From: Nephrocerus scutellatus
Lineage: Eukaryota; Arthropoda; Insecta; Diptera; Pipunculidae
Length of the DNA: 64,000 nt
Reading direction: 5' to 3'
NCBI GenBank assembly: GCA_947095585.1
Contig: OX352766.1
Span: forward strand, 24,661,811-24,725,810
The notes under the pieces are model-generated. The model saw only the letters and a program-made list of their open reading frames with translations. It ran no database searches and was not told where the DNA came from. How positions within the stretch are numbered: position 1 is the stretch's first letter; every line of letters starts with the position of its first letter. Below are positions 34,091 to 47,147 of the stretch, in pieces. Both the position numbers and the translations under genes were made by a program.

Positions 34091-37000
34091 ATGGGTTTGA
34101 ACATTTGCTATTTTCATGAAATTCTCAAATTTGGAGGTTCGCTGTCAAGCGGATTGGCCAGTTCAGAGAGATGTCTCACTAAATTGACCCACACCTTTGT
34201 CTTTCTAAAGGAATAAACTATCGAATGTAATTTGTTAGATTACAATACAGAGGAGAGGAAGCAGTTCTGCATGGGTTTGAACATTTGCTATTTTAATGAA
34301 ATTCTCCAATTCGGAGGTTCGCTGTCAAGCGGATTGGCCAGTTCAGAGAGATGTCTCACTAAATTGACCCACACTTTTGTCTTCCTAAAGGAACAATCTA
34401 TAGAATAGAATTAACTAGATTACAATGCAGAGGGGATGAGGCAGTTGTGCATCAGTTTGAACATTTGCTATTTTCATGAAATTCTCCAATTTGGAGGTTC
34501 GCTGTCAAGCGGATTGGCCAGTTCCTAGAGATGTCTCACTAAATTGACCCACACTTTTGTCTTCCTAAAGGAATAATCTATAGAATATAATTAACTAGAT
34601 TACAATGCAGAGGGGATTAGGCAGTTGTGCATCGGTTTGAACATTTGCTATTTTCATGAAATTCTCAAATTTGGAGGTTCGCTGTCAAGCGGATTGGCCA
34701 GTTCAGAGAGATGTCTCACTAAATTGACCCACACCAATGTCTTCCTAAAGGAAAAAACTGTCGAATATAATTTGTTAGATTACAATACAGAGGAGAGGAA
34801 GCAGTTCTGCATGGGTTTGAACATTTGCTATTTTCATGAAATTCTCCAATTTGGAGGTTCGCTGTCTAGCGGATTGGCCAGTTCCTAGAGATGCCTCACT
34901 AAATTAACCCACACTTGTATCTTCTTAAAGGAATAGTCTATAGAATAGAATTAACTAGATTACAATGCAGAGGGGATTAGGCAGTTGTGCATCGGTTTGA
35001 ACATTTGCTATTTTCATGAAATTCACCAATTTGAAGGTTCGCTGTCAAGCGGATTGGCCAGTTCAGAGAGATGTCTCACTAAATTGACCCACACCTGTGT
35101 CTTTCTAAAGGAATAAACTATCGAATATAATTTGTTAGATTACAATACAGAGGAGAGGAAGCAGTTCTGCATGGGTTTGAACATTTGCTATTTTCATAAA
35201 ATTCTCAAATTTGGAGGTTCGCTGTCAAGCGGATTGGCCAGTTCAGAGAGATGTTTCACTAAATTGACCCACACCTGTGTCTTTCTAAAGGAATAAACTA
35301 TCGAATATAATTTGTTAGATTACAATACAGAGGAGAGGAAGCAGTTCTGCATGGGTTTGAACATTTTTCATGAAATTCTCAAAATTGGAGGTTCGCTGTC
35401 AAGCGGATTGGCCAGTTCAAAGAGATGTCTCACTAAATTCACCCACACCTGTGTCTTTCTAAAAGAATAAACTATCGAATATAATTTGGTAGATTACAAT
35501 ACAGAGGAGAGGAAGCAGTTCTGCATGGGTTTGAACATTTGCTATTTTCATGAAATTCTCAAATTTGGAGGTTCGCTGTCAAGCGGATTGGCCAGTTCAG
35601 AGAGATGTGTCACTAAATTGACCTACACCTGTGTCTTTCTAAAGGAATAAACTATCGAATATAATTTGTTAGATAACAATACAGAGGAGAGGAAGCAGTT
35701 CTGCATCGGTTTGAACATTTGCTATTTTCATGAAATTCTCCAATTTGGAGGTTTCCTAGAGATGTCTTACTCAATTACCCCACACCTGTGTCTTCCTAAA
35801 GGAATAATCTATCGAATATAATTTGTTAGATTACAATACAGAGGAGAGGAAGCAGTTCTGCATCGGTTTGAACATTTGCTATTTTCATGAAATTCTCCAA
35901 TTTGGAGGTTCGCTGTCTAGCGGATTGGCCAGTTCCTAGAGATGTCTCACTAAATTAACCCACACTTTTGTCTTCCTAAAGGAATAATCTATAGAATATA
36001 ATTAACTAGATTACAATACAGAGGAGAGGAAGCAGTTCTGCATGGGTTTGAACATCTGCTATTTTCATGAAATTCTCAAATTTGGAGGTTCGCTGTCAAG
36101 CGGATTGGCCAGTTCAGAGAGATGTCTCACTAAATTGACCCACACCTGTGTCTTTCTAAAGGAATAAACTATCGAAAATAATTTGTTAGATTATAATACA
36201 GAGGAGAGGAAGCAGTTCTGCATGGGTTTGAACATTTGCTATTTTCATAAAATTCTCAAATTTGGAGGTTCGCTGTCAAGCGGATTGGCCAGTTCAGAGA
36301 GATGTCTCACTAAATTGACCCACACCTGTGTCTTCCTAAAGGAATAACTATCGAATATAATTTGTTAGATTACAATACAGAGGAGAGGAAGCAGTTCTGC
36401 ATGGGTTTGAACATTTTTCATGAAATTCTCAAAATTGGAGGTTCGCTGTCAAGCGGATTGGCCAGTTCAAAGAGATGTCTCACTAAATTCACCCACACCT
36501 GTGTCTTTCTAAAAGAATAAACTATCGAATATAATTTGGTAGATTACAATACAGAGGAGAGGAAGCAGTTCTGCATGGGTTTGAACATTTGCTATTTTCA
36601 TGAAATTCTCAAATTTGGAGGTTCGCTGTCAAGCGGATTGGCCAGTTCAGAGAGATGTGTCACTAAATTGACCTACACCTGTGTCTTTCTAAAGGAATAA
36701 ACTATCGAATATAATTTGTTAGATAACAATACAGAGGAGAGGAAGCAGTTCTGCATCGGTTTGAACATTTGCTATTTTCATGAAATTCTCCAATTTGGAG
36801 GTTTCCTAGAGATGTCTTACTCAATTACCCCACACCTGTGTCTTCCTAAAGGAATAATCTATCGAATATAATTTGTTAGATTACAATACAGAGGAGAGGA
36901 AGCAGTTCTGCATCGGTTTGAACATTTGCTATTTTCATGAAATTCTCCAATTTGGAGGTTCGCTGTCTAGCGGATTGGCCAGTTCCTAGAGATGTCTCAC

Positions 37001-40000
37001 TAAATTAACCCACACTTTTGTCTTCCTAAAGGAATAATCTATAGAATATAATTAACTAGACTACAATACAGAGGAGAGGAAGCAGTTCTGCATGGGTTTG
37101 AACATTTGCTATTTTCATGAAATTCTCAAATTTGGAGGTTCGCTGTCAAGCGGATTGGCCAGTTCAGAGAGATGTGTCACTAAATTGACCTACACCTGTG
37201 TCTTTCTAAAGGAATAAACTATCGAATATAATTTGTTAGATAACAATACAGAGGAGAGGAAGCAGTTCTGCATCGGTTTGAACATTTGCTATTTTCATGA
37301 AATTCTCCAATTTGGAGGTTTCCTAGAGATGTCTTACTCAATTTCCCCACACCTGTGTCTTCCTAAAGGAATAATCTATCGAATATAATTTGTTAGATTA
37401 CAATACAGAGGAGAGGAAGCAGTTCTGCATCGGTTTGAACATTTGCTATTTTCATGAAATTCTCCAATTTGGAGGTTCGCTGTCTAGCGGATTGGCCAGT
37501 TCCTAGAGATGTCTCACTAAATTAACCCACACTTTTGTCTTCCTAAAGGAATAATCTATAGAATATAATTAACTAGATTACAATACAGAGGAGAGGAAGC
37601 AGTTCTGCATGGGTTTGAACATCTGCTATTTTCATGAAATTCTCAAATTTGGAGGTTCGCTGTCAAGCGGATTGGCCAGTTCAGAGAGATGTCTCACTAA
37701 ATTGACCCACACCTGTGTCTTTCTAAAGGAATAAACTATCGAATATAATTTGTTAGATTACAATACAGAGGAGAGGAAGCAGTTCTGCATGGGTTTGAAC
37801 ATTTGCTATTTTCATAAAATTCTCAAATTTGGAGGTTCGCTGTCAAGCGGATTGGCCAGTTCAGAGAGATGTTTCACTAAATTGACCCACACCTGTGTCT
37901 TTCTAAAGGAATAAACTATCGAATATAATTTGTTAGATTACAATACAGAGGAGAGGAAGCAGTTCTGCATGGGTTTGAACATTTTTCATGAAATTCTCAA
38001 AATTGGAGGTTCGCTGTCAAGCGGATTGGCCAGTTCAAAGAGATGTCTCACTAAATTCACCCACACCTGTGTCTTTCTAAAAGAATAAACTATCGAATAT
38101 AATTTGGTAGATTACAATACAGAGGAGAGGAAGCAGTTCTGCATGGGTTTGAACATTTGCTATTTTCATGAAATTCTCAAATTTGGAGGTTCGCTGTCAA
38201 GCGGATTGGCCAGTTCAGAGAGATGTCTCACTAAATTGACCCACACCTTTGTCTTTCTAAAGGAATAAACTATCGAATGTAATTTGTTAGATTACAATAC
38301 AGAGGAGAGGAAGCAGTTCTGCATGGGTTTGAACATTTGCTATTTTAATGAAATTCTCCAATTTGGAGGTTCGCTGTCAAGCGGATTGGCCAGTTCAGAG
38401 AGATGTCTCACTAAATTGACCCACACTTTTGTCTTCCTAAAGGAACAATCTATAGAATAGAATTAACTAGATTACAATGCAGAGGGGATGAGGCAGTTGT
38501 GCATCAGTTTGAACATTTGCTATTTTCATGAAATTCTCCAATTTGGAGGTTCGCTGTCAAGCGGATTGGCCAGTTCCTAGAGATGTCTCACTAAATTGAC
38601 CCACACTTTTGTCTTCCTAAAGGAATAATCTATAGAATATAATTAACTAGATTACAATGCAGAGGGGATTAGGCAGTTGTGCATCGGTTTGAACATTTGC
38701 TATTTTCATGAAATTCTCAAATTTGGAGGTTCGCTGTCAAGCGGATTGGCCAGTTCAGAGAGATGTCTCACTAAATTGACCCACACCAATATCTTCCTAA
38801 AGGAAAAAACTGTCGAATATAATTTGTTAGATTACAATACAGAGGAGAGGAAGCAGTTCTGCATCGGTTTGAACATTTGCTATTTTCATGAAATTCTCCA
38901 ATTTGGAGGTTCGCTGTCTAGCGGATTGGCCAGTTCCTAGAGATGCCTCACTAAATTCACCCACACTTGTATCTTCTTAAAGGAATAATCTATAGAATAG
39001 AATTAACTAGATTACAATGCAGAGGGGATTAGGCAGTTGTGCATCGGTTTGAACATTTGCTATTTTCATGAAATTCACCAATTTGAAGGTTCGCTGTCAA
39101 GCGGATTGGCCAGTTCAGAGAGATGTCTCACTAAATTGACCCACACCTGTGTCTTTCTAAAGGAATAAACTATCGAATATAATTTGTTAGATTACAATAC
39201 AGAGGAGAGGAAGCAGTTCTGCATGGGTTTGAACATTTGCTATTTTCATAAAATTCTCAAATTTGGAGGTTCGCTGTCAAGCGGATTGGCCAGTTCAGAG
39301 AGATGTTTCACTAAATTGACCCACACCTGTGTCTTTCTAAAGGAATAAACTATCGAATATAATTTGTTAGATTACAATACAGAGGAGAGGAAGCAGTTCT
39401 GCATGGGTTTGAACATTTTTCATGAAATTCTCAAAATTGGAGGTTCGCTGTCAAGCGGATTGGCCAGTTCAAAGAGATGTCTCACTAAATTCACCCACAC
39501 CTGTGTCTTTCTAAAAGAATAAACTATCGAATATAATTTGGTAGATTACAATACAGAGGAGAGGAAGCAGTTCTGCATGGGTTTGAACATTTGCTATTTT
39601 CATGAAATTCTCAAATTTGGAGGTTCGCTGTCAAGCGGATTGGCCAGTTCAGAGAGATGTGTCACTAAATTGACCTACACCTGTGTCTTTCTAAAGGAAT
39701 AAACTATCGAATATAATTTGTTAGATAACAATACAGAGGAGAGGAAGCAGTTCTGCATCGGTTTGAACATTTGCTATTTTCATGAAATTCTCCAATTTGG
39801 AGGTTTCCTAGAGATGTCTTACTCAATTACCCCACACCTGTGTCTTCCTAAAGGAATAATCTATCGAATATAATTTGTTAGATTACAATACAGAGGAGAG
39901 GAAGCAGTTCTGCATCGGTTTGAACATTTGCTATTTTCATGAAATTCTCCAATTTGGAGGTTCGCTGTCTAGCGGATTGGCCAGTTCCTAGAGATGTCTC

Positions 40001-40100
40001 ACTAAATTAACCCACACTTTTGTCTTCCTAAAGGAATAATATATAGAATATAATTAACTAGATTACAATACAGAGGAGAGGAAGCAGTTCTGCATGGGTT
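34091..40100 (+). repeat. 4052-bp higher-order repeat, one full and one partial unit
   Basis: Offsets of 4052 bp link ATCGAATGTAATTTG (34221 and 38273), the D-monomer starts at 34625 and 38677, GATGCC at 34890 and 38942, and ACATTTTTC at 35361 and 39413. Unit 1 runs to about 38142 and unit 2 matches it to about 40100. Inside unit 1 there is a secondary repeat of about 1.0-1.6 kb bounded by the M monomers at 35361, 36411 and 37979. Short C monomers lie at 35750, 36800, 37317 and 39802. Open frames of 87 codons at 34625-34888 and 38677-38940 are D-H pairs ended by AGTTCCTAG. Confidence 0.85.
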
Positions 40101-43100
40101 TGAACATTTGCTATTTTCATGAAATTCTCAAAATTGGAGGTTCGCTGTCTAGTGGATTGGCCAGTTCAAAGAGATGTCTCACTAAATTGACCCACACCTG
40201 TGTCTTTCTAAAAGAATAAACTATCGAATATAATTTGGTAGATTACAATACAGAGGAGAGGAAGCAGTTCTGCATGGGTTTGAGCATTTGCTATTTTCAT
40301 GAAATTCTCCAATTTGGAGGTTCGCTGTCTAGCGGATTGGCCAGTTCCTAGAGATGCCTCACTAAATTAACCCACACTTGTATCTTCTTAAAGGAATAAT
40401 CTATAGAATAGAATTAACTAGATTACAATGCAGAGGGGATTAGGCAGTTGTGCATCGGTTTGAACATTTGCTATTTTCATGAAATTCACCAATTTGAAGG
40501 TTCGCTGTCAAGCGGATTGGCCAGTTCAGAGAGATGTCTCACTAAATTGACCCACACCTGTGTCTTTCTAAAGGAATAAACTATCGAATATAATTTGTTA
40601 GATTACAATACAGAGGAGAGGAAGCAGTTCTGCATGGGTTTGAACATTTGCTATTTTCATAAAATTCTCAAATTTGGAGGTTCGCTGTCAAGCGGATTGG
40701 CCAGTTCAGAGAGATGTTTCACTAAATTGACCCACACCTGTGTCTTTCTAAAGGAATAAACTATCGAATATAATTTGTTAGATTACAATACAGAGGAGAG
40801 GAAGCAGTTCTGCATGGGTTTGAACATTTGCTATTTTCATAAAATTCTCAAATTTGGAGGTTCGCTGTCAAGCGGATTGGCCAGTTCAGAGAGATGTTTC
40901 ACTAAATTGACCCACACCTGTGTCTTTCTAAAGGAATAAACTATCGAATATAATTTGTTAGATTACAATACAGAGGAGAGGAAGCAGTTCTGCATGGGTT
41001 TGAACATTTTTCATGAAATTCTCAAAATTGGAGGTTCGCTGTCAAGCGGATTGGCCAGTTCAAAGAGATGTCTCACTAAATTCACCCACACCTGTGTCTT
41101 TCTAAAAGAATAAACTATCGAATATAATTTTGTAGATTACAATACAGAGGAGAGGAAGCAGTTCTGCATGGGTTTGAACATTTGCTATTTTCATGAAATT
41201 CTCAAATTTGGAGGTTCGCTGTCAAGCGGATTGGCCAGTTCAGAGAGATGTGTCACTAAATTGACCTACACCTGTGTCTTTCTAAAGGAATAAACTATCG
41301 AATATAATTTGTTAGATAACAATACAGAGGAGAGGAAGCAGTTCTGCATCGGTTTGAACATTTGCTATTTTCATGAAATTCTCCAATTTGGAGGTTTCCT
41401 AGAGCTGTCTTACTCAATTACCCCACACCTGTGTCTTCCTAAAGAAATAATCTATCGAATATAATTTGTTAGATTACAATACAGAGGAGAGGAAGCAGTT
41501 CTGCATCGGTTTGAACATTTGCTATTTTCATGAAATTCTCCAATTTGGAGGTTCGCTGTCTAGCGGATTGGCCAGTTCCTAGAGATGTCTCACTAAATTG
41601 ACCCACACTTTTGTCTTCCTAAAGGAATAATCTATAGAATATAATTAACTAGATTACAATACAGAGGAGAGGAAGCAGTTCTGCATGGGTTTGAACATCT
41701 GCTATTTTCATGAAATTCTCAAATTTGGAGGTTCGCTGTCAAGCGGATTGGCCAGTTCAGAGAGATGTCTCACTAAATTGACCCACACCTGTGTCTTTCT
41801 AAAGGAATAAACTATCGAATATAATTTGTTAGATTACAATACAGAGGAGAGGAAGCAGTTCTGCATGGGTTTGAACATTTGCTATTTTCATAAAATTCTC
41901 AAATTTGGAGGTTCGCTGTCAAGCGGATTGGCCAGTTCAGAGAGATGTCTCACTAAATTGACCCACACCTGTGTCTTTCTAAAGGAATAACTATCGAATA
42001 TAATTTGTTAGATTACAATACAGAGGAGAGGAAGCAGTTCTGCATGGGTTTGAACATTTGCTATTTTCATGAAATTCTCAAAATTGGAGGTTCGCTGTCA
42101 AGTGGATTGGCCAGTTCAAAGAGACGTCTCACTAAATTGACCCACAGCAGTGTCTTTGTAAAAGAATAAACTATCGAATATAATTTGGTAGATTACAATA
42201 CAGAGGAGAGGAAGCAGTTCTGCATGGGTTTGAGCATTTGCTATTTTCATGAAATTCTCAAATTTGGAGGTACGCTGTTAAGCGGATTGGCCAGTTCAGA
42301 GAGATGTCTCACTAAATTGACCCACACCTGTGTCTTTCTAAAGGAATATGCTATCGAATATAATTTGTTAGATTACATGACAGAGGAGAGGAAGCAGTTC
42401 TGCATGGGTTTGAACATTTGCTATTTTCATGAAATTCTCAAATTTGGAGGTTCGCTGTCAAGCGGATTGGCCAGTTCAGAGAGATGTCTCACTAAATTGA
42501 CCCACACCAATGTCTTCCTAAAGGAATAAACTGTCGAATATAATTTGTTAGATTACAATACAGAGGAGAGGAAGCAGTTCTGCATGGGTTTGAACATTTG
42601 CTATTTTCATGAAATTCTCAAATTTGGAGGTTCGCTGTCAAGCGGATTGGCCAGTTCAGAGAGATGTGTCACTAAATTGACCTACACCTGTGTCTTTCTA
42701 AAGGAATAAACTATCGAATATAATTTGTTAGAAAACAATACAGAGGAGAGGAAGCAGTTCTGCATCGGTTTGAACATTTGCTATTTTCATGAAATTCTCA
42801 AATTTGGAGGTTCGCTGTCAAGCGGATTGGCCAGTTCAGAGAGATGTGTCACTAAATTGACCTACACCTGTGTCTTTCTAAAGGAATAAACTATCGAATA
42901 TAATTTGTTAGATAACAATACAGAGGAGAGGAAGCAGTTCTGCATCGGTTTGAACATTTGCTATTTTCATGAAATTCTCCAATTTGGAGGTTTCCTAGAG
43001 ATGTCTTACTCAATTACCCCACACCTGTGTCTTCCTAAAGGAATAATCTATCGAATATAATTTGTTAGATTACAATACAGAAGAGAGGAAGCAGTTCTGC

Positions 43101-43670
43101 ATCGGTTTGAACATTTGCTATTTTCATGAAATTCTCCAATTTGGAGGTTCGCTGTCAAGCGGATTGGCCAGTTCCTAGAGATGTCTCACTAAATTGACCC
43201 ACACTTTTGTCTTCCTAAAGGAACAATCTATAGAATAGAATTAAATAGATTACAATGCAGAGGGGATGAGGCAGTTGTGCATCAGTTTGAACATTTGCTA
43301 TTTTCATGAAATTCTCAAATTTGGAGGTTCGCTGTCAAGCGGATTGGCCAGTTCAGAGAGATGTCTCACTAAATTGACCCACACTTTTGTCTTCCTAAAG
43401 GAAAAAACTGTCGAATATAATTTGTTAGATTACAATACAGAGGAGAAGAAGCAGTTCTGCATGGGTTTGAACATTTGCTATTTTCATGAAATTCTCAAAT
43501 TTGGAGGTGCGCTGTCAAGCGGATTGGCCAGTTCAGAGAGATGTCTCACTAAATTGACCTACACCATTGTCTTTCTAAAGGAATAAACTATCGAATATAA
43601 TTTGTTAGATTACAATACAGAGGAGAGGAAGCAGTTCTGCATCGGTTTGAACAATTGCTATTTTCGTGAA
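40101..43670 (+). repeat. Mosaic of the 2802-bp family
   Basis: The stretch 40353-42700 is collinear with 22873-25050. The offset is 17480 at the K pair and 17660 from the M monomer on, because one CATAAAATTCTC monomer is duplicated at about 40660 and 40840. After 42700 the CTAAATTGACCTAC/GATAAC monomer is doubled, with GAAAACAATAC at 42731 in the first copy. C lies at 41393 and 42989. The final part holds an H-like hybrid at 43380-43420 and a 106-codon open frame at 43266-43586. No gene is seen. Confidence 0.8.
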
Positions 43671-45890
43671 ATTCTCAAATTTGGAGGTTCGCTGTCAAGC
43701 GGATTGGCCAGTTCAGAGAGATGTCTCACTAAATTGACCTACACCTGTGTCTTTCTAAAGGAATAAACTATCGAAAATAATTTGTTAGATTACAATACAG
43801 AGGAGAGGAACCAGTTCTGCATGGGTTTGAACATTTGCTAATTTCATGAAATTCTCAAATTTGGAGGTTCGCTGTCAAGCGGATTGGCCAGTTCAGAGAG
43901 ATGTCTCACTAAATTGACCCACACCTTTGTCTTTCTAAAGGAATAAACTATAGAACGTAATTTGTTAGATTACAATACAGAGGAGAGGAAGCAGTTCTGC
44001 ATGGGTTTGAACATTTGCTATTTTAATGAAATTCTCCAATTCGGAGGTTCGCTGTCAAGCGGATTGGCCAGTTCAGAGAGATGTCTCACTAAATTGACCC
44101 ACACTTTTGTCTTCCTAAAGGAACAATCTATAGAATAGAATTAACTAGATTACAATGCAGAGGGGATGAGGCAGTTGTGCATCAGTTTGAACATTTGCTA
44201 TTTTCATGAAATTCTCCAATTTGGAGGTTCGCTGTCAGCGGATTGGCCAGTTCCTAGAGATTTCTCACTAAATTGACCCACATTTTTGTCTTCCTAAAGG
44301 AAGAGTCTATTGAATAAAGTTTGTTAGATTACAACACAGAGGAGAGGAAGCAGTTCTGCAGCGGTTTGAACATTTGCTATTTTCATGAAATTCTCCAATT
44401 TGGAGGTTCGCTGTCAAGCGGATTGGCCAGTTCCTAGAGATGTCTCACTAAATTGACCCACACTTTTGTCTTCCTAAAGGAACAATCTATAGAATAGAAT
44501 TAATAAGATTACAATGCAGAGGGGAAGAGGCAGTTGTGCATCAGTTTGAACATATACTATTTTCATGAAATTCACCAATTTGGAGGTTCGCTGTCAAGCG
44601 GATTGGTCAGTTCAGAGAGATGTCTCACTAAATTGACCCACACCTGTGTCTTTCTAAAGGAATAAACTATCGAATATAATTTGTTAGATTACAATACAGA
44701 GGAGAGGAAGCAGTTCTGCATGGGTTTGAACATTTGCTATTTTCATGAAATTCTCAAATTTGGAGGTTCGCTGTCAAGCGGATTGGCCAGTTCAGAGAGA
44801 TGTCTCACTAAATTGACCTACACCTGTGTCTTTCTAAAGGAATAAACTATCGAAAATAATTTGTTAGATTACAATACAGAGGAGAGGAACCAGTTCTGCA
44901 TGGGTTTGAACATTTGCTAATTTCATGAAATTCTCAAATTTGGAGGTTCGCTGTCAAGCGGATTGGCCAGTTCAGAGAGATGTCTCACTAAATTGACCCA
45001 CACCTTTGTCTTTCTAAAGGAATAAACTATCGAATGTAATTTGTTAGATTACAATACAGAGGAGAGGAAGCAGTTCTGCATGGGTTTGAACATTTGCTAT
45101 TTTAATGAAATTCTCCAATTCGGAGGTTCGCTGTCAAGCGGATTGGCCAGTTCAGAGAGATGTCTCACTAAATTGACCCACACTTTTGTCTTCCTAAAGG
45201 AACAATCTATAGAATAGAATTAACTAGATTACAATGCAGAGGGGATGAGGCAGTTGTGCATCAGTTTGAACATTTGCTATTTTCATGAAATTCTCCAATT
45301 TGGAGGTTCGCTGTCAGCGGATTGGCCAGTTCCTAGAGATTTCTCACTAAATTGACCCACATTTTTGTCTTCCTAAAGGAAGAGTCTATTGAATAAAGTT
45401 TGTTAGATTACAACACAGAGGAGAGGAAGCAGTTCTGCAGCGGTTTGAACATTTGCTATTTTCATGAAATTCTCCAATTTGGAGGTTCGCTGTCAAGCGG
45501 ATTGGCCAGTTCCTAGAGATGTCTCACTAAATTGACCCACACTTTTGTCTTCCTAAAGGAACAATCTATAGAATAGAATTAATAAGATTACAATGCAGAG
45601 GGGAAGAGGCAGTTGTGCATCAGTTTGAACATATACTATTTTCATGAAATTCACCAATTTGGAGGTTCGCTGTCAAGCGGATTGGTCAGTTCAGAGAGAT
45701 GTCTCACTAAATTGACCCACACCTGTGTCTTTCTAAAGGAATAAACTATCGAATATAATTTGTTAGATTACAATACAGAGGAGAGGAAGCAGTTCTGCAT
45801 GGGTTTGAACATTTGCTATTTTCATGAAATTCTCAAATTTGGAGGTTCGCTGTCAAGCGGATTGGCCAGTTCAGAGAGATGTCTCACTAA
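43671..45890 (+). repeat. 1079-bp tandem repeat, two units (6-mer)
   Basis: GAGAGGAACCAGTTCTGC recurs at 43811 and 44890, and the CAGCGG block at 44228 and 45307, both 1079 bp apart (six monomers minus one base from B'). Each unit carries TATCGAAAATAATTTG, TTGCTAATTTCATG, TTTTAATGAAATTC with CAATTCGGAGG, then B, B', E, F and A. The second unit merges into the 1777-bp HOR that starts at 45371. Confidence 0.88.
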
Positions 45891-47147
45891 ATTGACCCAC
45901 ACCTGTGTCTTTCTAAAGGAATAAACTATCGAATATAAGTTGTTAGATTACAATACAGAAGAGAGGAAGCAGTTCTGCATCGGTTTGAACATTTGCTATT
46001 TTCATGAAATTCTCCAATTTGGAGGTTCACTGTCAAGGGGATTGGCCAGTTCCTAGAGATGTCTCACTAAATTGGACCCACACTTTTGTCTTCCTAAAGG
46101 AACAATCTATAGAATAGAATTAACTAGATTACAATGCAGAGGGGATGAGGCAGTTGTGCATCAGTTTGAACATTTGCTATTTTCATGAAATTCTCCAATT
46201 TGGAGGTTCGCTGTCAAGCGGATTGGCCAGTTCCTAGAGATGTCTCACTAAATTGACCCACACTTTTGTCTTCCTAAAGGAATAATCTATAGAATATAAT
46301 TAACTAGATTACAATGCAGAGGGGATTAGGCAGTTGTGCATCGGTTTGAACATTTCCTATTTTCATGAAATTCTCAAATTTGGAGGTTCGCTGTCAAGCG
46401 GATTGGCCAGTTCAGAGAGATGTCTCACTAAATTGACCCACACCTTTGTCTTTCTAAAGGAATAAACTGTCGAATATAATTTGTTAGATTACAATACAGA
46501 GGAGAGGAAGCAGTTCTGCATGGGTTTGAACATTTGCTATTTTCATGAAATTCTCAAATTTGGAGGTTCGCTGTCAAGCGGATTGGCCAGTTCCTAGAGA
46601 TGTCTCACTAAATTGACCCACACTTTTGTCTTTCTAAAGGAATAAACTATCGAATATAATTTGTTAGATTACAATACAGAAGAGAGGAAGCAGTTCTGCA
46701 TCGGTTTGAACATTTGCTATTTTCATGAAATTCTCCAATTTGGAGGTTTCCTAGAGATGTCTTACTCAATTACCCCACACCTGTGTCTTCCTAAAGAAAT
46801 AATCTATCGAATATAATTTGTTAGATTACAATACAGAAGAGAGGAAGCAGTTCTGCATCGGTTTGAACATTTGCTATTTTCATGAAATTCTCCAATTTGG
46901 AGGTTCGCTGTCAAGCGGATTGGCCAGTTCCTAGAGATGTCTCACTAAATTGACCCACACTTTTGTCTTCCTAAAGGAACAATCTATAGAATAGAATTAA
47001 CTAGATTACAATGCAGAGGTGATGAGGCAGTTGTGCATCAGTTTGAACATTTGCTATTTTCATGAAATTCTCCAATTTGGAGGTTCGCTGTCAGCGGATT
47101 GGCCAGTTCCTAGAGATTTCTCACTAAATTGACCCACATTTTTGTCT
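45371..47147 (+). repeat. Second copy of the 1777-bp 10-mer HOR
   Basis: Bases 1 to about 2440 of the window correspond to 45371 onwards at a constant offset of 45370. The rare marks GAATATAAGTTG (561 and 45931), CATTTCCTATT (981 and 46351) and GCAGAGGTGATGAGG (1641 and 47011) are all shared. The clear difference is a patch at 46441-46470, where CACCTTTGTCTTTC...GGAATAAAC replaces CACCAATGTCTTCC...GGAAAAAAC, so the D-H open frame present at 964-1227 is closed here. Confidence 0.9.
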
